64,000 nucleotides of DNA from Ferrovibrio sp965278975 (GCF_965278975.1 NZ_OZ257126.1:3348001-3412000); one strand, 5' to 3'; counted from the first letter of the stretch, positions 34,587 to 43,868 are shown. The notes: generated from the letters alone by a model not told the origin. Made by a program: numbers and translations.

Positions 34587-35983
34587 GCGACGATATCTGT
34601 TACCTCTCGGCGGCGGCGATGGCGCAAGCCTATGCCAAGGGTACGCTCTCGCCGGTGGAAGTGACCCGCGCGCTGCTGGTGCGCATCGGTCGCGTAAACC
34701 CCAGGCTCAACGCCTATAACCTGGTGGATGAAGCAGCGGCATTGCGCGATGCCGAGGCTTCGCTGGCGCGCTACCGTGCCGGCCAGCCGCTCTCGCCCAT
34801 CGACGGCGTGCCGGCCTCGATCAAGGACATCATTCTCACTAAGGGCTGGCCGACCCTGCGTGGCTCCAAGAGCGTTGACCCGAACCAGGCGTGGAATGAC
34901 GACGCACCGGCCACGGCGCGGCTGCGCGAAGCCGGCTGCGTGCTGCTGGGTAAGACCACCACACCGGAATTCGGCTGGAAGGGCGTGACGGATTCGCCGC
35001 TCACCGGCATCACGCGCAATCCCTGGAACACCGATACCACGCCGGGCGGCTCCTCGGGCGGTGCCTCGGCGCAGGTTGCCGCCGGCCTTGGCCCGTTGGC
35101 GATCGGCACTGATGGCGGCGGCTCGATCCGCATCCCGGCAGCCTTCGCCGGCATCACCGGCCTCAAACCCTCCTTCGGTCGCGTGCCGGCCTGGCCGCTC
35201 AGCCCGTTCGGCACCGTGGCGCATCTCGGGCCGATGACCCGCAGCGTGGAAGATGCCGCATTGATGCTGCGCGAACTGGCGCGGCCCGATGCGCGCGACT
35301 GGTTCAGCCTGCCCTGGGAGGACCGGGATTACACCGCCAATCTCGGTGCCGGTATCAAGGGCCTGAAGATTGCTTACAGCCCGACGCTCGGCTTTGCCCG
35401 TGTCGATGTGGAAGTGGCGGCGCGCGTCAAGGAGGCCGTGCGTGTGCTGGCCGATCTCGGCGCCATCATCGAGGAAGTCGATCCCGATATCGGCGATCCC
35501 ACCGATTGCTTCCATACCCATTGGTGGGTTGGCGCGTATAATGCGCTGAAGGCTTTGCCCGAGAAGCATTTTGCTGACCTCGATCCGGGCTTGCAGGATA
35601 CCTTCCGGCGCGGCTCTGCTATCGGCATGGCGCAGTATCTTGATGCGGCGGCCACGCGCGCCAAGCTGGGCGTGACGTTGCGCAGCTTCCATGAGAAATA
35701 TGCGCTGCTGGTGACGCCGAGCCTGGCGGTGCCGGCTTTCGAGGCTGGGCGGCTGGCGCCGAAGGCGATGGGTGATGCCTATTGGACCGCCTGGACACCG
35801 TTTACCTATCCGTTCAACCTGAGCCAGCAGCCGGCGCTCTCGGTGCCGTGCGGCTTCACGTCCGGCGGCCTGCCGGTGGGCCTGCAATTCGTCGGCCCGA
35901 TGCATCGTGACGATCTGGTGTTGCAGGCCGGCGCTGCCTATCAGGCGGCGACCGACTGGCACAGCAAGCGGCCTGCCTTATGA
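34583..35983 (+). CDS. Amidase signature family amidase
   Basis: Amidase of 466 residues. The Ser-cisSer-Lys triad is visible: lysine in GVPASIKDII, cis-serine and nucleophile in PGGSSGGASAQVAAG and the oxyanion segment GTDGGGSIRIPAAF. It hydrolyses a carboxamide to acid and ammonia in the cytoplasm. Start and stop overlap the P450 and NAD(P)HX-repair genes by 4 bp each. The coupling with a P450 and an SDR suggests degradation of an amide compound, but the substrate is not evident. GatA is excluded as there are no GatB/GatC genes nearby. Confidence 0.92.
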   Translation: MSDDICYLSAAAMAQAYAKGTLSPVEVTRALLVRIGRVNPRLNAYNLVDEAAALRDAEASLARYRAGQPLSPIDGVPASIKDIILTKGWPTLRGSKSVDPNQAWNDDAPATARLREAGCVLLGKTTTPEFGWKGVTDSPLTGITRNPWNTDTTPGGSSGGASAQVAAGLGPLAIGTDGGGSIRIPAAFAGITGLKPSFGRVPAWPLSPFGTVAHLGPMTRSVEDAALMLRELARPDARDWFSLPWEDRDYTANLGAGIKGLKIAYSPTLGFARVDVEVAARVKEAVRVLADLGAIIEEVDPDIGDPTDCFHTHWWVGAYNALKALPEKHFADLDPGLQDTFRRGSAIGMAQYLDAAATRAKLGVTLRSFHEKYALLVTPSLAVPAFEAGRLAPKAMGDAYWTAWTPFTYPFNLSQQPALSVPCGFTSGGLPVGLQFVGPMHRDDLVLQAGAAYQAATDWHSKRPAL

Positions 35984-37410
35984 GCGAGTTGCTCACCGTC
36001 GCGCAAATGGCCGAGGCCGACCGCCTCGCCATTGCCGGTGGTGCGCAGGGTCTCAGCTTGATGGAGCATGCCGGCGCGGCGGTCGCCGATGCCGTGCGGC
36101 TGAATTATTCCTATGGTTCCGTGCTGGTGTTGTGCGGCCCCGGCAATAATGGCGGCGATGGCTTCGTCGCGGCGCGGCTGCTGGATCGTGCCGGCTGGCC
36201 GGTGCGGCTGGTGCTGCTGGGCGAGCGCGCGGCGCTCAAGGGCGATGCAGCGGCGATGGCCGCGCTGTGGCGTGGCCCGGTGCTGACACCGGAGCAGACG
36301 GATTTCACCCATTGCGATGTGATCATCGATGCGCTGTTCGGCGCCGGCCTGTCGCGGGCGCCCGATGGCCTGGCGGCGCAATTGATCGCGGCCGCCAATG
36401 CGTCCGGCAAACCCATCGTTGCGGTCGATCTGCCCAGCGGCCTGCATGGCGATGACGGCAAGCCGCTTGGCCTCGCCATTCGCGCTGACCGCACCGTGAC
36501 CTTCTTCCGCCTCAAGCCCGGCCATCTGCTGCTGCCGGGCCGGGTGCATTGCGGCGTCATCGCGCTGGCCGATATCGGCATCCCCGCAACGGTGCTGGAT
36601 GTGATCAAGCCGCGCCAGGCACGCAACGAACCAGGCCTGTGGCAGGGCGTGCTGCCGCGTCCGCGCCTGGATGGCCATAAATATGCGCGCGGCCATGTGC
36701 TGGTGCGTGGCGGGCGGCAGGCGGGCGCGGCGCGGCTGGCGGCACGCGGCGCCTTGCGCATCGGTGCCGGGCTTTGCACCATCGCCAGTCCCGATCCGGC
36801 TTATGCGCCGCCCGATGCGCTGATGCGGGTGGATGATTTCATCGCCGCGCTGGGTGATCCGCGCCGCAACGCGCTGCTGCTCGGTCCCGGCAACGGCACT
36901 GGTGAGGAAACCCGCCAGGCGGTGCTGGCGGCACTCAAAACGAAGCGCGCCTGTGTGCTCGATGCGGATGCACTCTCAGCCTTTGCCGATGATCCGGCAC
37001 CGCTATTCGCGGCTATCCATGGTCCGGCTGTGCTGACGCCGCATGATGGCGAATTCGCCCGGCTGTTCCCTGATCTCAGCAGTGAGGGCAACAAGCTTGC
37101 CCGGGCGCGCAAGGCAGCTTTGCGGGCAAAGGCAGTGCTGGTGCTGAAAGGCGCCGATACGGTGATCGCTTCGCCCGAAGGTTTCGCGGTGATCAACGAC
37201 AACGCGCCGCCCGATCTTGCCACTGCCGGTGCGGGCGATGTGCTGGCCGGTTTCTGCGCCGGCCTGATGGCGCAGGGCATGAAGCCGCTGATGGCCGCCA
37301 GTGCCGCCGTATGGCTGCATGGCGCAGCAGCCAGCGAAAGCGGACCGGGCCTGATCGCCGACGACCTGCCGGAAGCCCTACGCCCGGTGCTGCGGCGGCT
37401 GCGGCAGTAG
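35980..37410 (+). CDS. nnr: Bifunctional NAD(P)H-hydrate epimerase / ADP-dependent dehydratase
   Basis: A 476-residue repair enzyme for hydrated NAD(P)H. The N-terminal YjeF epimerase domain (1-210) has VLCGPGNNGGDGFVAAR and DALFGAGLSR. The C-terminal ribokinase-like dehydratase domain (225-476) has GHVLVRGGRQAGAARLAARG, LLGPGNGT, VLTPHDGEFARL, VLKGADTVIA and the catalytic DLATAGAGDVLAG. It overlaps the amidase gene by 4 bp. In many Alphaproteobacteria nnr sits near glnB; here it is at the end of a P450 operon, which may be chance or may reflect nicotinamide cofactor damage. Its 3' end overlaps the convergent SulP gene by 33 bp. Confidence 0.93.
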   Translation: MSELLTVAQMAEADRLAIAGGAQGLSLMEHAGAAVADAVRLNYSYGSVLVLCGPGNNGGDGFVAARLLDRAGWPVRLVLLGERAALKGDAAAMAALWRGPVLTPEQTDFTHCDVIIDALFGAGLSRAPDGLAAQLIAAANASGKPIVAVDLPSGLHGDDGKPLGLAIRADRTVTFFRLKPGHLLLPGRVHCGVIALADIGIPATVLDVIKPRQARNEPGLWQGVLPRPRLDGHKYARGHVLVRGGRQAGAARLAARGALRIGAGLCTIASPDPAYAPPDALMRVDDFIAALGDPRRNALLLGPGNGTGEETRQAVLAALKTKRACVLDADALSAFADDPAPLFAAIHGPAVLTPHDGEFARLFPDLSSEGNKLARARKAALRAKAVLVLKGADTVIASPEGFAVINDNAPPDLATAGAGDVLAGFCAGLMAQGMKPLMAASAAVWLHGAAASESGPGLIADDLPEALRPVLRRLRQ

Positions 37411-38628
37411 TTTCAGCGCGTAGCTCAGCGCCGTACCTGCGGCGATGGCGATGGTGAGGTCGAGCAGCACCGTCAGCGCCAGGGTGATCAGCAGCACGGC
37501 GAAATCGGTTTTCGGTCCGCGCGCGGTCTGCTGGATCTGATGCCATTCACTCATGTTCCAGGCGACGACCACCAGCAATGCCGCCAACGCTGCCAGCGGG
37601 AACAGCCCGGCCAGCGGCGCGAAGGCCAGCATGAACAGCAGCAGGAATGCCGCATGCAGCATGCCGGAAACCGGGCCATGGGCGCCGGCGCGGATATTGG
37701 TGGCGGTGCGGGCGAGCGCGCCGGTGGCGGGCAGGCCGCCGAATAGCGGCGACACGATATTGGCCAGGCCCTGGCTGATCAGTTCGATATTCGAGCGATG
37801 ATGCCGACCGGTCATGGCATCGGCGATGACGCAGGAAAGCAGGCTCTCGATACCGGCGAGCAGGGCGATGGTGAAGGCCGAGGGCAGCAGATCCAGCAGC
37901 CGCGCCACACTCACCTGTGGCAAAGCGGGGCTGGGCAGGCTGGAGGGAATCGCGCCGAAGCGGCTCTGAATGGTTTCCACCGGCAGATCGAACAGCAGCA
38001 CCAGCAGGGTCGCCACCGCGATGGCAATCAGGAAGCCGGGCCAGGTGGGCCGCCAGCGCCGCAACGCGATGATGATGCCCAGCGACAGCGCGGCAATCAG
38101 CAGGGTGAGGGGCTGCCAGCTTGGTGCGGCATGCGCGAAGGCGGCCAGCTTATCGATGAAATCCGCCGGCACCTCGGCGATGCCGAGGCCGAAGAAATCC
38201 TTCACCTGGGTTGAGAGGATCGTTACCGCGATACCGGCGGTGAAGCCGGTGATCACTGGATGCGGGATGAAGCGGATCAGGCTGCCGAGGCGGAACAGGC
38301 CGGCCAGCAGCAGCAGCCCGCCGGCCATCAGGGTGGCGAGCAGCAGGCCGTCATAGCCATGCTTTTGGATCACGCCATAGACCACGATGACGAAGGCGGC
38401 GGTGGGGCCGCCGATCTGGTGCCGGCTGCCGCCAACCGCCGAGATGATGAAGCCGGCGATGATGGCGGTGACGAGGCCGCGATCCGGCGTGGTGCCGCTG
38501 GCAATCGCAATCGCCATGGCCAGTGGCAGGGCCACGATGGCGACGGTAAGGCCGCTCAAGGCGTCTTTGCGCAGTTCGGCCAGGCCGTAGCCGTCGCGCA
38601 GCACGGTGACAAGTTTGGGGAGGAGCAT
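37378..38628 (-). CDS. SulP family anion permease without STAS domain
   Basis: A 416-residue membrane transporter of the SulP family. N-terminal DALSGLTVAIVALPLAMAIA and GGSRHQIGGPTAAFVIVVYG match the conserved SulP signature, and about 11-12 hydrophobic segments follow, including ADAMTGRHHRSNIELISQG. SulP proteins usually carry a cytoplasmic STAS domain after the last helix and are 500-580 residues long. This one ends with LSYALKLLPQPPQHRA directly after the last helix, so STAS is missing. The final 33 bp overlap the convergent nnr gene. Likely a sulfate, bicarbonate or other anion transporter. Confidence 0.9.
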   Translation of the reverse strand: MLLPKLVTVLRDGYGLAELRKDALSGLTVAIVALPLAMAIAIASGTTPDRGLVTAIIAGFIISAVGGSRHQIGGPTAAFVIVVYGVIQKHGYDGLLLATLMAGGLLLLAGLFRLGSLIRFIPHPVITGFTAGIAVTILSTQVKDFFGLGIAEVPADFIDKLAAFAHAAPSWQPLTLLIAALSLGIIIALRRWRPTWPGFLIAIAVATLLVLLFDLPVETIQSRFGAIPSSLPSPALPQVSVARLLDLLPSAFTIALLAGIESLLSCVIADAMTGRHHRSNIELISQGLANIVSPLFGGLPATGALARTATNIRAGAHGPVSGMLHAAFLLLFMLAFAPLAGLFPLAALAALLVVVAWNMSEWHQIQQTARGPKTDFAVLLITLALTVLLDLTIAIAAGTALSYALKLLPQPPQHRA

Positions 38629-38741
38629 TGGCTTAACTCAGGATAAATGCGGTATGATATTACCGCTTAAGGCCAATCTTCCTCCCGAAACCGGCTTTTG
38701 GGAAGCGGATTCTTTAACAATTTTGCCGCAGGATCATCGCC

Positions 38742-39446
38742 ATGATCAGGGTATTTCTCGGTTACAGCCGTTCCGCGCCGGTGGCTTCCTCGGTGGCGGC
38801 CCACAGCATCGCCAGCCGTGCGTCGCAGCCGGTCAGCTTCACCTATCTGGCGCTGAACCAGCTTGGCGGCATCTACACCCGGCCACGCCACGAACTGCAA
38901 TCGACCGACTTCTCCTTCTCGCGCTTCCTGGTGCCATCCTTGTGCGATTTCCAGGGCTGGGCGCTGTTCACCGACGACGACATGCTGTTCCAGGACGACA
39001 TCGCCAAGCTATGGGCTTTGCGCGACCCGGCCTATGCGGTGCAAGTCGTGAAGCACGACCATGTGCCGAAGGAGGAGGTGAAATTCCTCGAAAAGGTGCA
39101 GACCCGGTACGAGAAGAAGAACTGGTCCAGCGTGATGCTGTTCAACTGCGCCGAATGCCGGGCGCTGACGCCGGATTACGTCAACAGCGCCACCGGGCTT
39201 GAACTGCACCAGTTCAAGTGGCTCGGTGACGATGACCGGATCGGCGAAATCCCGCATCGCTGGAACCACTTGGTGGATTACGACCTGCCCAGCAAGGATG
39301 TCGGCAACCTGCATTACACGTCCGGCGGCCCGTTCTATGATGACTTCCGCGACTGCGGTTATGCCGCCGAGTGGCTGGCTGAGCGTGAAGCGATGCTCCA
39401 CTGCGACCAGAGCAAGGCCAAAAAGCCCGCCAAATCAGGCGGTTGA
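38742..39446 (+). CDS. Glycosyltransferase-like protein
   Basis: A 234-residue cytoplasmic protein beginning MIRVFLGYSRSAPVAS. The acidic triplet in GWALFTDDDMLFQDDI fits the DxD nucleotide-sugar site of a small GT-A fold. The segment WSSVMLFNCAEC and the C-terminal NLHYTSGGPFYDD (a possible HxxxGG-type metal ligand) resemble GT8-like proteins. The acceptor and sugar are not known. It is a single gene between the SulP permease and tRNA-Leu. A tail of KAKKPAKSGG ends the protein. Confidence 0.75.
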   Translation: MIRVFLGYSRSAPVASSVAAHSIASRASQPVSFTYLALNQLGGIYTRPRHELQSTDFSFSRFLVPSLCDFQGWALFTDDDMLFQDDIAKLWALRDPAYAVQVVKHDHVPKEEVKFLEKVQTRYEKKNWSSVMLFNCAECRALTPDYVNSATGLELHQFKWLGDDDRIGEIPHRWNHLVDYDLPSKDVGNLHYTSGGPFYDDFRDCGYAAEWLAEREAMLHCDQSKAKKPAKSGG

Positions 39447-39562
39447 GCTTTTCCGTTGCCCCCGTTGGAAAACCCCGGAAAGCCCTATCCCGGGGCCTTG
39501 CCCCATGCTATAGACTGCGCCCTCGTGCCGGCCCAGCCGGCGCGGTCCCGGATTTTGGGGAA

Positions 39563-39647
39563 GCGGGCGTGGTGGAACTGGTAGACACGCGGGATTTAGG
39601 TTCCCGTGCCGCAAGGCGTGTGGGTTCAAATCCCTCCGCCCGCACCA
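39563..39647 (+). tRNA. tRNA-Leu (TAG)
   Basis: Class II tRNA of 85 nt with acceptor GCGGGCG pairing to CGCCCGC, anticodon loop ATTTAGG (anticodon TAG), a long variable arm (TGCCGCAAGGCGT) and T-loop GTTCAAATC. CCA is encoded. Confidence 0.96.
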
Positions 39648-39744
39648 CCCGCCGGCCTGACAGCCTGCCTGAAAAACGCAGCCTGTAAGCCCTGCCGTCG
39701 GGACCGTAGAATCACGGAATTTTCTGAACCAGGGTGTTGAGACC

Positions 39745-41070
39745 ATGCAGATTACGGAAGTCAGCGCACAGGGCCTGAAGCGCGAATACAAGGTGGTGAT
39801 CAACGCTGCCGCCCTCGATGCCGTCGTGTCCGAGAAGCTTGAGCAGCTGCGTCAGCGCGTCAACATGCCGGGCTTCCGCCCCGGCAAGGCGCCCGCCGCT
39901 CTGGTCAAGAAGCAGTATGGCCGCGCCCTGCTCGGCGAGGCGATGGAAGAGCAGGTCAATTCCGCGCTCAAGGACACCATTGAAAGCAAGGGCCTGAAGC
40001 CGGCGATGCAGCCGAAGGTCGAGATCACTTCCTTCGAAGAGGGCAAGGATCTGGAATGCTCGCTCACCGTCGAGCTGCTGCCGGAGATCGAGCCGGGCGA
40101 CTTCAAGCAGATCACGCTTGAGCGCATGACGGTCGAAATCGGCGAGGCCGAGGTCGATGAATTCGTCACCAAGATCGCCGAGAACCAGAAGACCTACGAG
40201 ACGGTCGAGCGCGCCGCCGAGAATGGCGACCAGATCATGCTCGATTTCTCGGGCAGCGTGGATGGCGTGAAGTTTGATGGCGGCACGGCGGAAAACTATC
40301 CGCTGGTGCTGGGTTCCAACAGCTTCATCCCCGGCTTCGAAGAGCAGCTGCTCGGCAAGGCCGTGGGTGAACCGGTGACCGTGCATGTCACCTTCCCGGA
40401 GAATTACGGCAACAGCGATCTGGCCGGCAAGGCCGCTGAATTCGCCTGCACCATCCGCGAAGTGAAGGCTGGCCAGAAGGCTGTGGTGGATGATGAATTC
40501 GCCAAGCGCTTCGGTCTCGGCTCGCTGCAGGAACTGCGCGACAACGTGAAGCGCGACCTGGGCCAGGAATACAAGGGCCTGTCGCGCCTGCAGCTGAAGC
40601 GCAAGCTGCTGGATCAACTGGCCGACAGCCACACCTTCGACGTGCCGCCGGGCATGGTGGAACTGGAATTCGAGCAGATCTGGAAGGAAGTGACCGCCGA
40701 TGAGGCGCGCTTCAAGGCCGAACTGGCGGAAGAGAACAAGTCCGAGGACGAGCTGAAGGCGGAATACACCAAGATCGCCGAACGCCGTATCCGCCTCGGC
40801 CTGCTGCTGTCCGAAGTCGGCCGCCGCAACAATATCGAGGTCAAGCCCGAAGAAGTCACCAAGGCGATGATCGAGCAGGCCCGCCGCTTCCCCGGTCAGG
40901 AGCGCCAGGTGATGGAATACTTCCAGAAGAACCCGGAAGCCTCCGCCTCGCTGCGCGCCCCGATCTTCGAGGACAAGGTGATCGACTTCATCGTCGAGAT
41001 GGCCTCGGTCACCGACAAGCCGGTGAGCAAGGAAGAATTGACCAAGGCAGCGGAAGAGGCCCAGGCCTAA
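39745..41070 (+). CDS. tig: Trigger factor
   Basis: Ribosome-bound chaperone and prolyl isomerase of 441 residues. The ribosome-binding tail starts MQITEVSAQGLKREYKVVI, with the signature loop GFRPGKAPAALVKKQYG near residues 45-60. The FKBP-type domain begins around 155 (NGDQIMLDFSGSVDG...FEEQLLGKAVGEPV). The C-terminal helical arms follow. It starts the conserved tig-clpP-clpX-lon-HU block. Length is normal for Alphaproteobacteria. Confidence 0.97.
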   Translation: MQITEVSAQGLKREYKVVINAAALDAVVSEKLEQLRQRVNMPGFRPGKAPAALVKKQYGRALLGEAMEEQVNSALKDTIESKGLKPAMQPKVEITSFEEGKDLECSLTVELLPEIEPGDFKQITLERMTVEIGEAEVDEFVTKIAENQKTYETVERAAENGDQIMLDFSGSVDGVKFDGGTAENYPLVLGSNSFIPGFEEQLLGKAVGEPVTVHVTFPENYGNSDLAGKAAEFACTIREVKAGQKAVVDDEFAKRFGLGSLQELRDNVKRDLGQEYKGLSRLQLKRKLLDQLADSHTFDVPPGMVELEFEQIWKEVTADEARFKAELAEENKSEDELKAEYTKIAERRIRLGLLLSEVGRRNNIEVKPEEVTKAMIEQARRFPGQERQVMEYFQKNPEASASLRAPIFEDKVIDFIVEMASVTDKPVSKEELTKAAEEAQA

Positions 41071-41088
41071 GCTGCGGATTAATCTAGC

Positions 41089-41124
41089 TGGGGCAGCAGT
41101 TGCCGAGCGGCGTCTGCTGCCCCA
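41089..41124 (+). terminator. Stem-loop between tig and clpP
   Basis: TGGGGCAGCAG at 41089-41099 pairs exactly with CTGCTGCCCCA at 41114-41124 across a 14-nt loop. It stands 19 bp after the tig stop and has no T-tract, so it may attenuate readthrough or stabilise mRNA rather than fully terminate. Confidence 0.55.
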
Positions 41125-41179
41125 CTATTAAGCCCAAGGCACCTGAGCCCCGAATCAACGCAGCCGACCGGACAGGCGT

Positions 41180-41812
41180 ATGGAAAAGATGATCGACACC
41201 TACATGAATACGCTGGTTCCGATGGTCATCGAGCAGACCAATCGGGGCGAGCGCGCCTACGACATCTACTCCCGCCTGCTGAAAGAGCGCATCATCTTCC
41301 TGGTCGGCCCGGTGCATGATGGCGTCGCTTCGCTGATCACCGCCCAGTTGCTGTTCCTCGAAGCCGAGAACCCGAACAAGGAAATCGCCTTCTATATCAA
41401 CAGCCCGGGCGGCCTGGTCACGTCTGGCCTGGCGATCTACGACACCATGCAGTATATCCGCCCCAAGGTGATGACGCTGTGCATCGGCCAGGCGGCCTCC
41501 ATGGGGTCGCTGCTGCTCGCGGCTGGCGAAAAGGGCATGCGCTACTCGCTGCCCAATAGCCGAATCATGGTGCATCAGCCGTCTGGCGGTTATCAGGGTG
41601 CGGCGGCGGATATCGAAATCCACGCCCGCGAAATCCTGCAACTCCGCGCCCGCCTGAACGATATCTATGCCCGCCATACCGGCCAGCCACTGGCTGGGAT
41701 CGAAACGGCAATGGAACGGGATAATTTCATGACCGCGCATCAGGCCAGGGAATTCGGCATTGTCGATGAAGTGGTCGAGAAGCGGATTGTGCCGGACGAC
41801 GTCAAGAAGTAA
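41180..41812 (+). CDS. clpP: ATP-dependent Clp protease proteolytic subunit
   Basis: Serine protease subunit of 210 residues that forms the two-ring ClpP barrel. The catalytic serine is in CIGQAASMGSLLL, the histidine in SRIMVHQPSGG and the aspartate in the RDNFMTAHQA region. INSPGGLVTSGLAIYD forms the oxyanion part. The N-terminal propeptide is very short. It precedes clpX, whose product supplies unfolded substrates. Confidence 0.97.
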   Translation: MEKMIDTYMNTLVPMVIEQTNRGERAYDIYSRLLKERIIFLVGPVHDGVASLITAQLLFLEAENPNKEIAFYINSPGGLVTSGLAIYDTMQYIRPKVMTLCIGQAASMGSLLLAAGEKGMRYSLPNSRIMVHQPSGGYQGAAADIEIHAREILQLRARLNDIYARHTGQPLAGIETAMERDNFMTAHQAREFGIVDEVVEKRIVPDDVKK

Positions 41813-42141
41813 GGCAGCCCGGTAATCAGGGCGGTCAGGCAATTAAGGCGGCCAAGCATTTAAGGCGGAATGCCGCCAAGCCAGGGTTGCCGTCTGGTTG
41901 GCGCAGACTGGGCGGGGAAATCTGACCAATTGTCATTTCGCCCGTCCGCGTTAATTCCTGTCTAACCTACTGTAATTAGAATCGCTCCTGGCATGCAGGG
42001 CGCCGCGCCAGCTCACGGCCCGGGCGTTGTGTGACACGAAGTGCTTCCTTATTATGGTGATTCGATGAAGCCCCGCTGGTGTTTCCCGGCGGGTAGGGCG
42101 GGGCCCGGTTCGTCCGGTGCCAGCCAGAAGACGGAGTAGGC
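41813..42141. other. clpP-clpX intergenic region
   Basis: 329 bp without a gene. The first 70 bp hold two imperfect copies of the motif TTAAGGCGG (near 41845 and 41860) and a nearby GCCGCC. A TTGTCA hexamer at about 41931 and AT-rich stretches up to 42060 could be promoter parts for clpX, but no pair at proper spacing is convincing. Nothing else is seen. Confidence 0.5.
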
Positions 42142-43404
42142 ATGACCAAGCTCAGCGGCGGCGATTCCAAGAACACCCTCTATTGTTCGTTCTGCGGCAA
42201 GAGCCAGCACGAGGTGCGCAAGCTCATCGCCGGTCCCACCGTTTTCATCTGCGACGAATGCGTCGAACTCTGCATGGATATCATCCGCGAGGAGCACAAG
42301 TCCGCGCTGGTGAAGACCCGTGACGGCGTGCCGACCCCGCAGGAAATCTGCAAGGTGCTGGACGATTATGTGATCGGCCAGCCGCTGGCCAAGAAGGTGC
42401 TGGCTGTGGCGGTGCATAACCACTACAAGCGCATCGGCCACGGCGCCAAGGGCAACGAAGTCGAACTCGCCAAGTCGAACATCCTGCTGGTCGGCCCGAC
42501 AGGCTGCGGCAAGACCCTGCTGGCCCAGACGCTGGCCCGCATCCTGGAAGTGCCGTTCACCATGGCGGATGCCACCACGCTCACCGAAGCCGGCTATGTC
42601 GGCGAGGACGTGGAGAACATCATTCTCAAGCTGCTGCAATCTGCCGATTACAATGTCGAGCGCGCCCAGCGCGGCATCGTCTATATCGACGAAGTCGACA
42701 AGATCAGCCGTAAGTCAGATAACCCCTCGATCACCCGCGACGTCTCGGGCGAGGGCGTGCAGCAGGCCCTGCTGAAGATCATGGAAGGCACCGTGGCGAG
42801 CGTGCCGCCGCAGGGTGGCCGCAAGCATCCGCAGCAGGAATTCCTGCAGGTGGATACCACCAATATCCTGTTCATCTGCGGCGGCGCTTTCGCCGGCTTG
42901 GAAAAGATCATCTCGGCGCGCGGCAAAGGCACCTCAATGGGCTTCGGCGCTGAAGTGCGCGGCCCCGATGAGCGCCGCGCCGGCGACATCCTGGCCGAGG
43001 TCGAGCCCGACGATATGCTGAAGTTCGGCCTGATCCCGGAATTCATCGGCCGCCTGCCGGTGATCGCGACGCTGCATGATCTCGACGAGAGCGCACTGGT
43101 TGATATTCTCTCCAAGCCGAAGAATGCGCTGGTGAAGCAGTATCAGCGCCTGTTCGATATGGAAGATGTGCGCCTCACCTTCACCGACGAGGCCGTGGCC
43201 GGCATCGCGCGCAAGGCCATTGCGCGCAAGACCGGCGCCCGTGGCCTGCGCTCGATCATGGAAGGCATCCTGCTCGATACCATGTTCGATCTGCCGAACA
43301 TGGAAGGCGTCGAGGAAGTGGTGATCTCGCCGGAAGTCGTGGAAGGCCGCGCCAAGCCGCTGCTGATCTATGCCGACCGCAAGCGCGAGGATGTCGGCGC
43401 TTAA
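42142..43404 (+). CDS. clpX: ATP-dependent Clp protease ATP-binding subunit ClpX
   Basis: AAA+ unfoldase of 420 residues. The N-terminal zinc domain has CSFCGKS and CDECVELC. Walker A is GPTGCGKT, Walker B IVYIDEVDKI, and the loop that docks to ClpP falls in the GFGAEV region, with the usual pore motif GYVGEDVE. Sensor 2 is in TGARGLRSIME. The ATG at 42142 follows GACGGAGTAGGC. A terminator hairpin follows the stop. Confidence 0.98.
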   Translation: MTKLSGGDSKNTLYCSFCGKSQHEVRKLIAGPTVFICDECVELCMDIIREEHKSALVKTRDGVPTPQEICKVLDDYVIGQPLAKKVLAVAVHNHYKRIGHGAKGNEVELAKSNILLVGPTGCGKTLLAQTLARILEVPFTMADATTLTEAGYVGEDVENIILKLLQSADYNVERAQRGIVYIDEVDKISRKSDNPSITRDVSGEGVQQALLKIMEGTVASVPPQGGRKHPQQEFLQVDTTNILFICGGAFAGLEKIISARGKGTSMGFGAEVRGPDERRAGDILAEVEPDDMLKFGLIPEFIGRLPVIATLHDLDESALVDILSKPKNALVKQYQRLFDMEDVRLTFTDEAVAGIARKAIARKTGARGLRSIMEGILLDTMFDLPNMEGVEEVVISPEVVEGRAKPLLIYADRKREDVGA

Positions 43405-43436
43405 AAGTGCGCGGCTCTCCCGTCTCAAGTCACGCG

Positions 43437-43468
43437 ATGCCCGGCCACAAGCCGGGCATTTCGTTTTT
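43437..43468 (+). terminator. Rho-independent terminator of clpX
   Basis: ATGCCCGGC-CACAA-GCCGGGCAT followed by TTCGTTTTT, 32 bp after the clpX stop. Stem of 9 bp with a T-rich tail. Confidence 0.8.
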
Positions 43469-43499
43469 GCGGGCCATTACCATTGCTGCGTCACTCTCG

Positions 43500-43770
43500 C
43501 GAAGGCCCTTCGGGCCTGTGCGCCTACGAACGCCTTCGGCGTTCGCGCGTTTACAGCGCCCCATTTATTCAACAAAAAATGGGATCCCCGCCTGCGCGGG
43601 GATGACGTCTGCAACGCAAGAACGTCATGCCCCGCTTCAGGCGGGGCATCCACGCGTTGGCTTTTTTGAGAACAGGAACTCGTGGATGGCCCGGCCAAGC
43701 CGGGCCATGACGATTTCACTCATGCGGACTGATGCCTTGCTCTCCTTGTCATCCCCGCGCAGGCGGGGAT
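43500..43770. repeat. Cluster of REP-like palindromes downstream of clpX
   Basis: At least six perfect short hairpins lie in 270 bp. They are GGCCC-TTC-GGGCC near 43506, CGAACGCC-TTC-GGCGTTCG near 43527, ATCCCCGC/GCGGGGAT at 43584-43603, ATGCCCCGC/GCGGGGCAT at 43627-43649, ATGGCCCGGC/GCCGGGCCAT at 43686-43708 and ATCCCCGC/GCGGGGAT at 43751-43770. Most are flanked by GTCAT or ATGAC, and the last repeats the element at 5950. This is a BIME-like array of dispersed REP elements; short open frames across it are not credible genes. Confidence 0.75.
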
Positions 43771-43868
43771 CCCATTTGCTTTGACTGCCGCGTGGTCTGA
43801 TAGTATGATGTTCCTGTATTATTCCCATCAAAACAAGCATTTACACCATAATACGGCGATATAGGCGC

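Noticed and set aside
43370..43840. Several short open frames over the REP cluster after clpX
   Set aside because: They are made of palindromic repeat DNA; similar frames arise wherever these elements occur.
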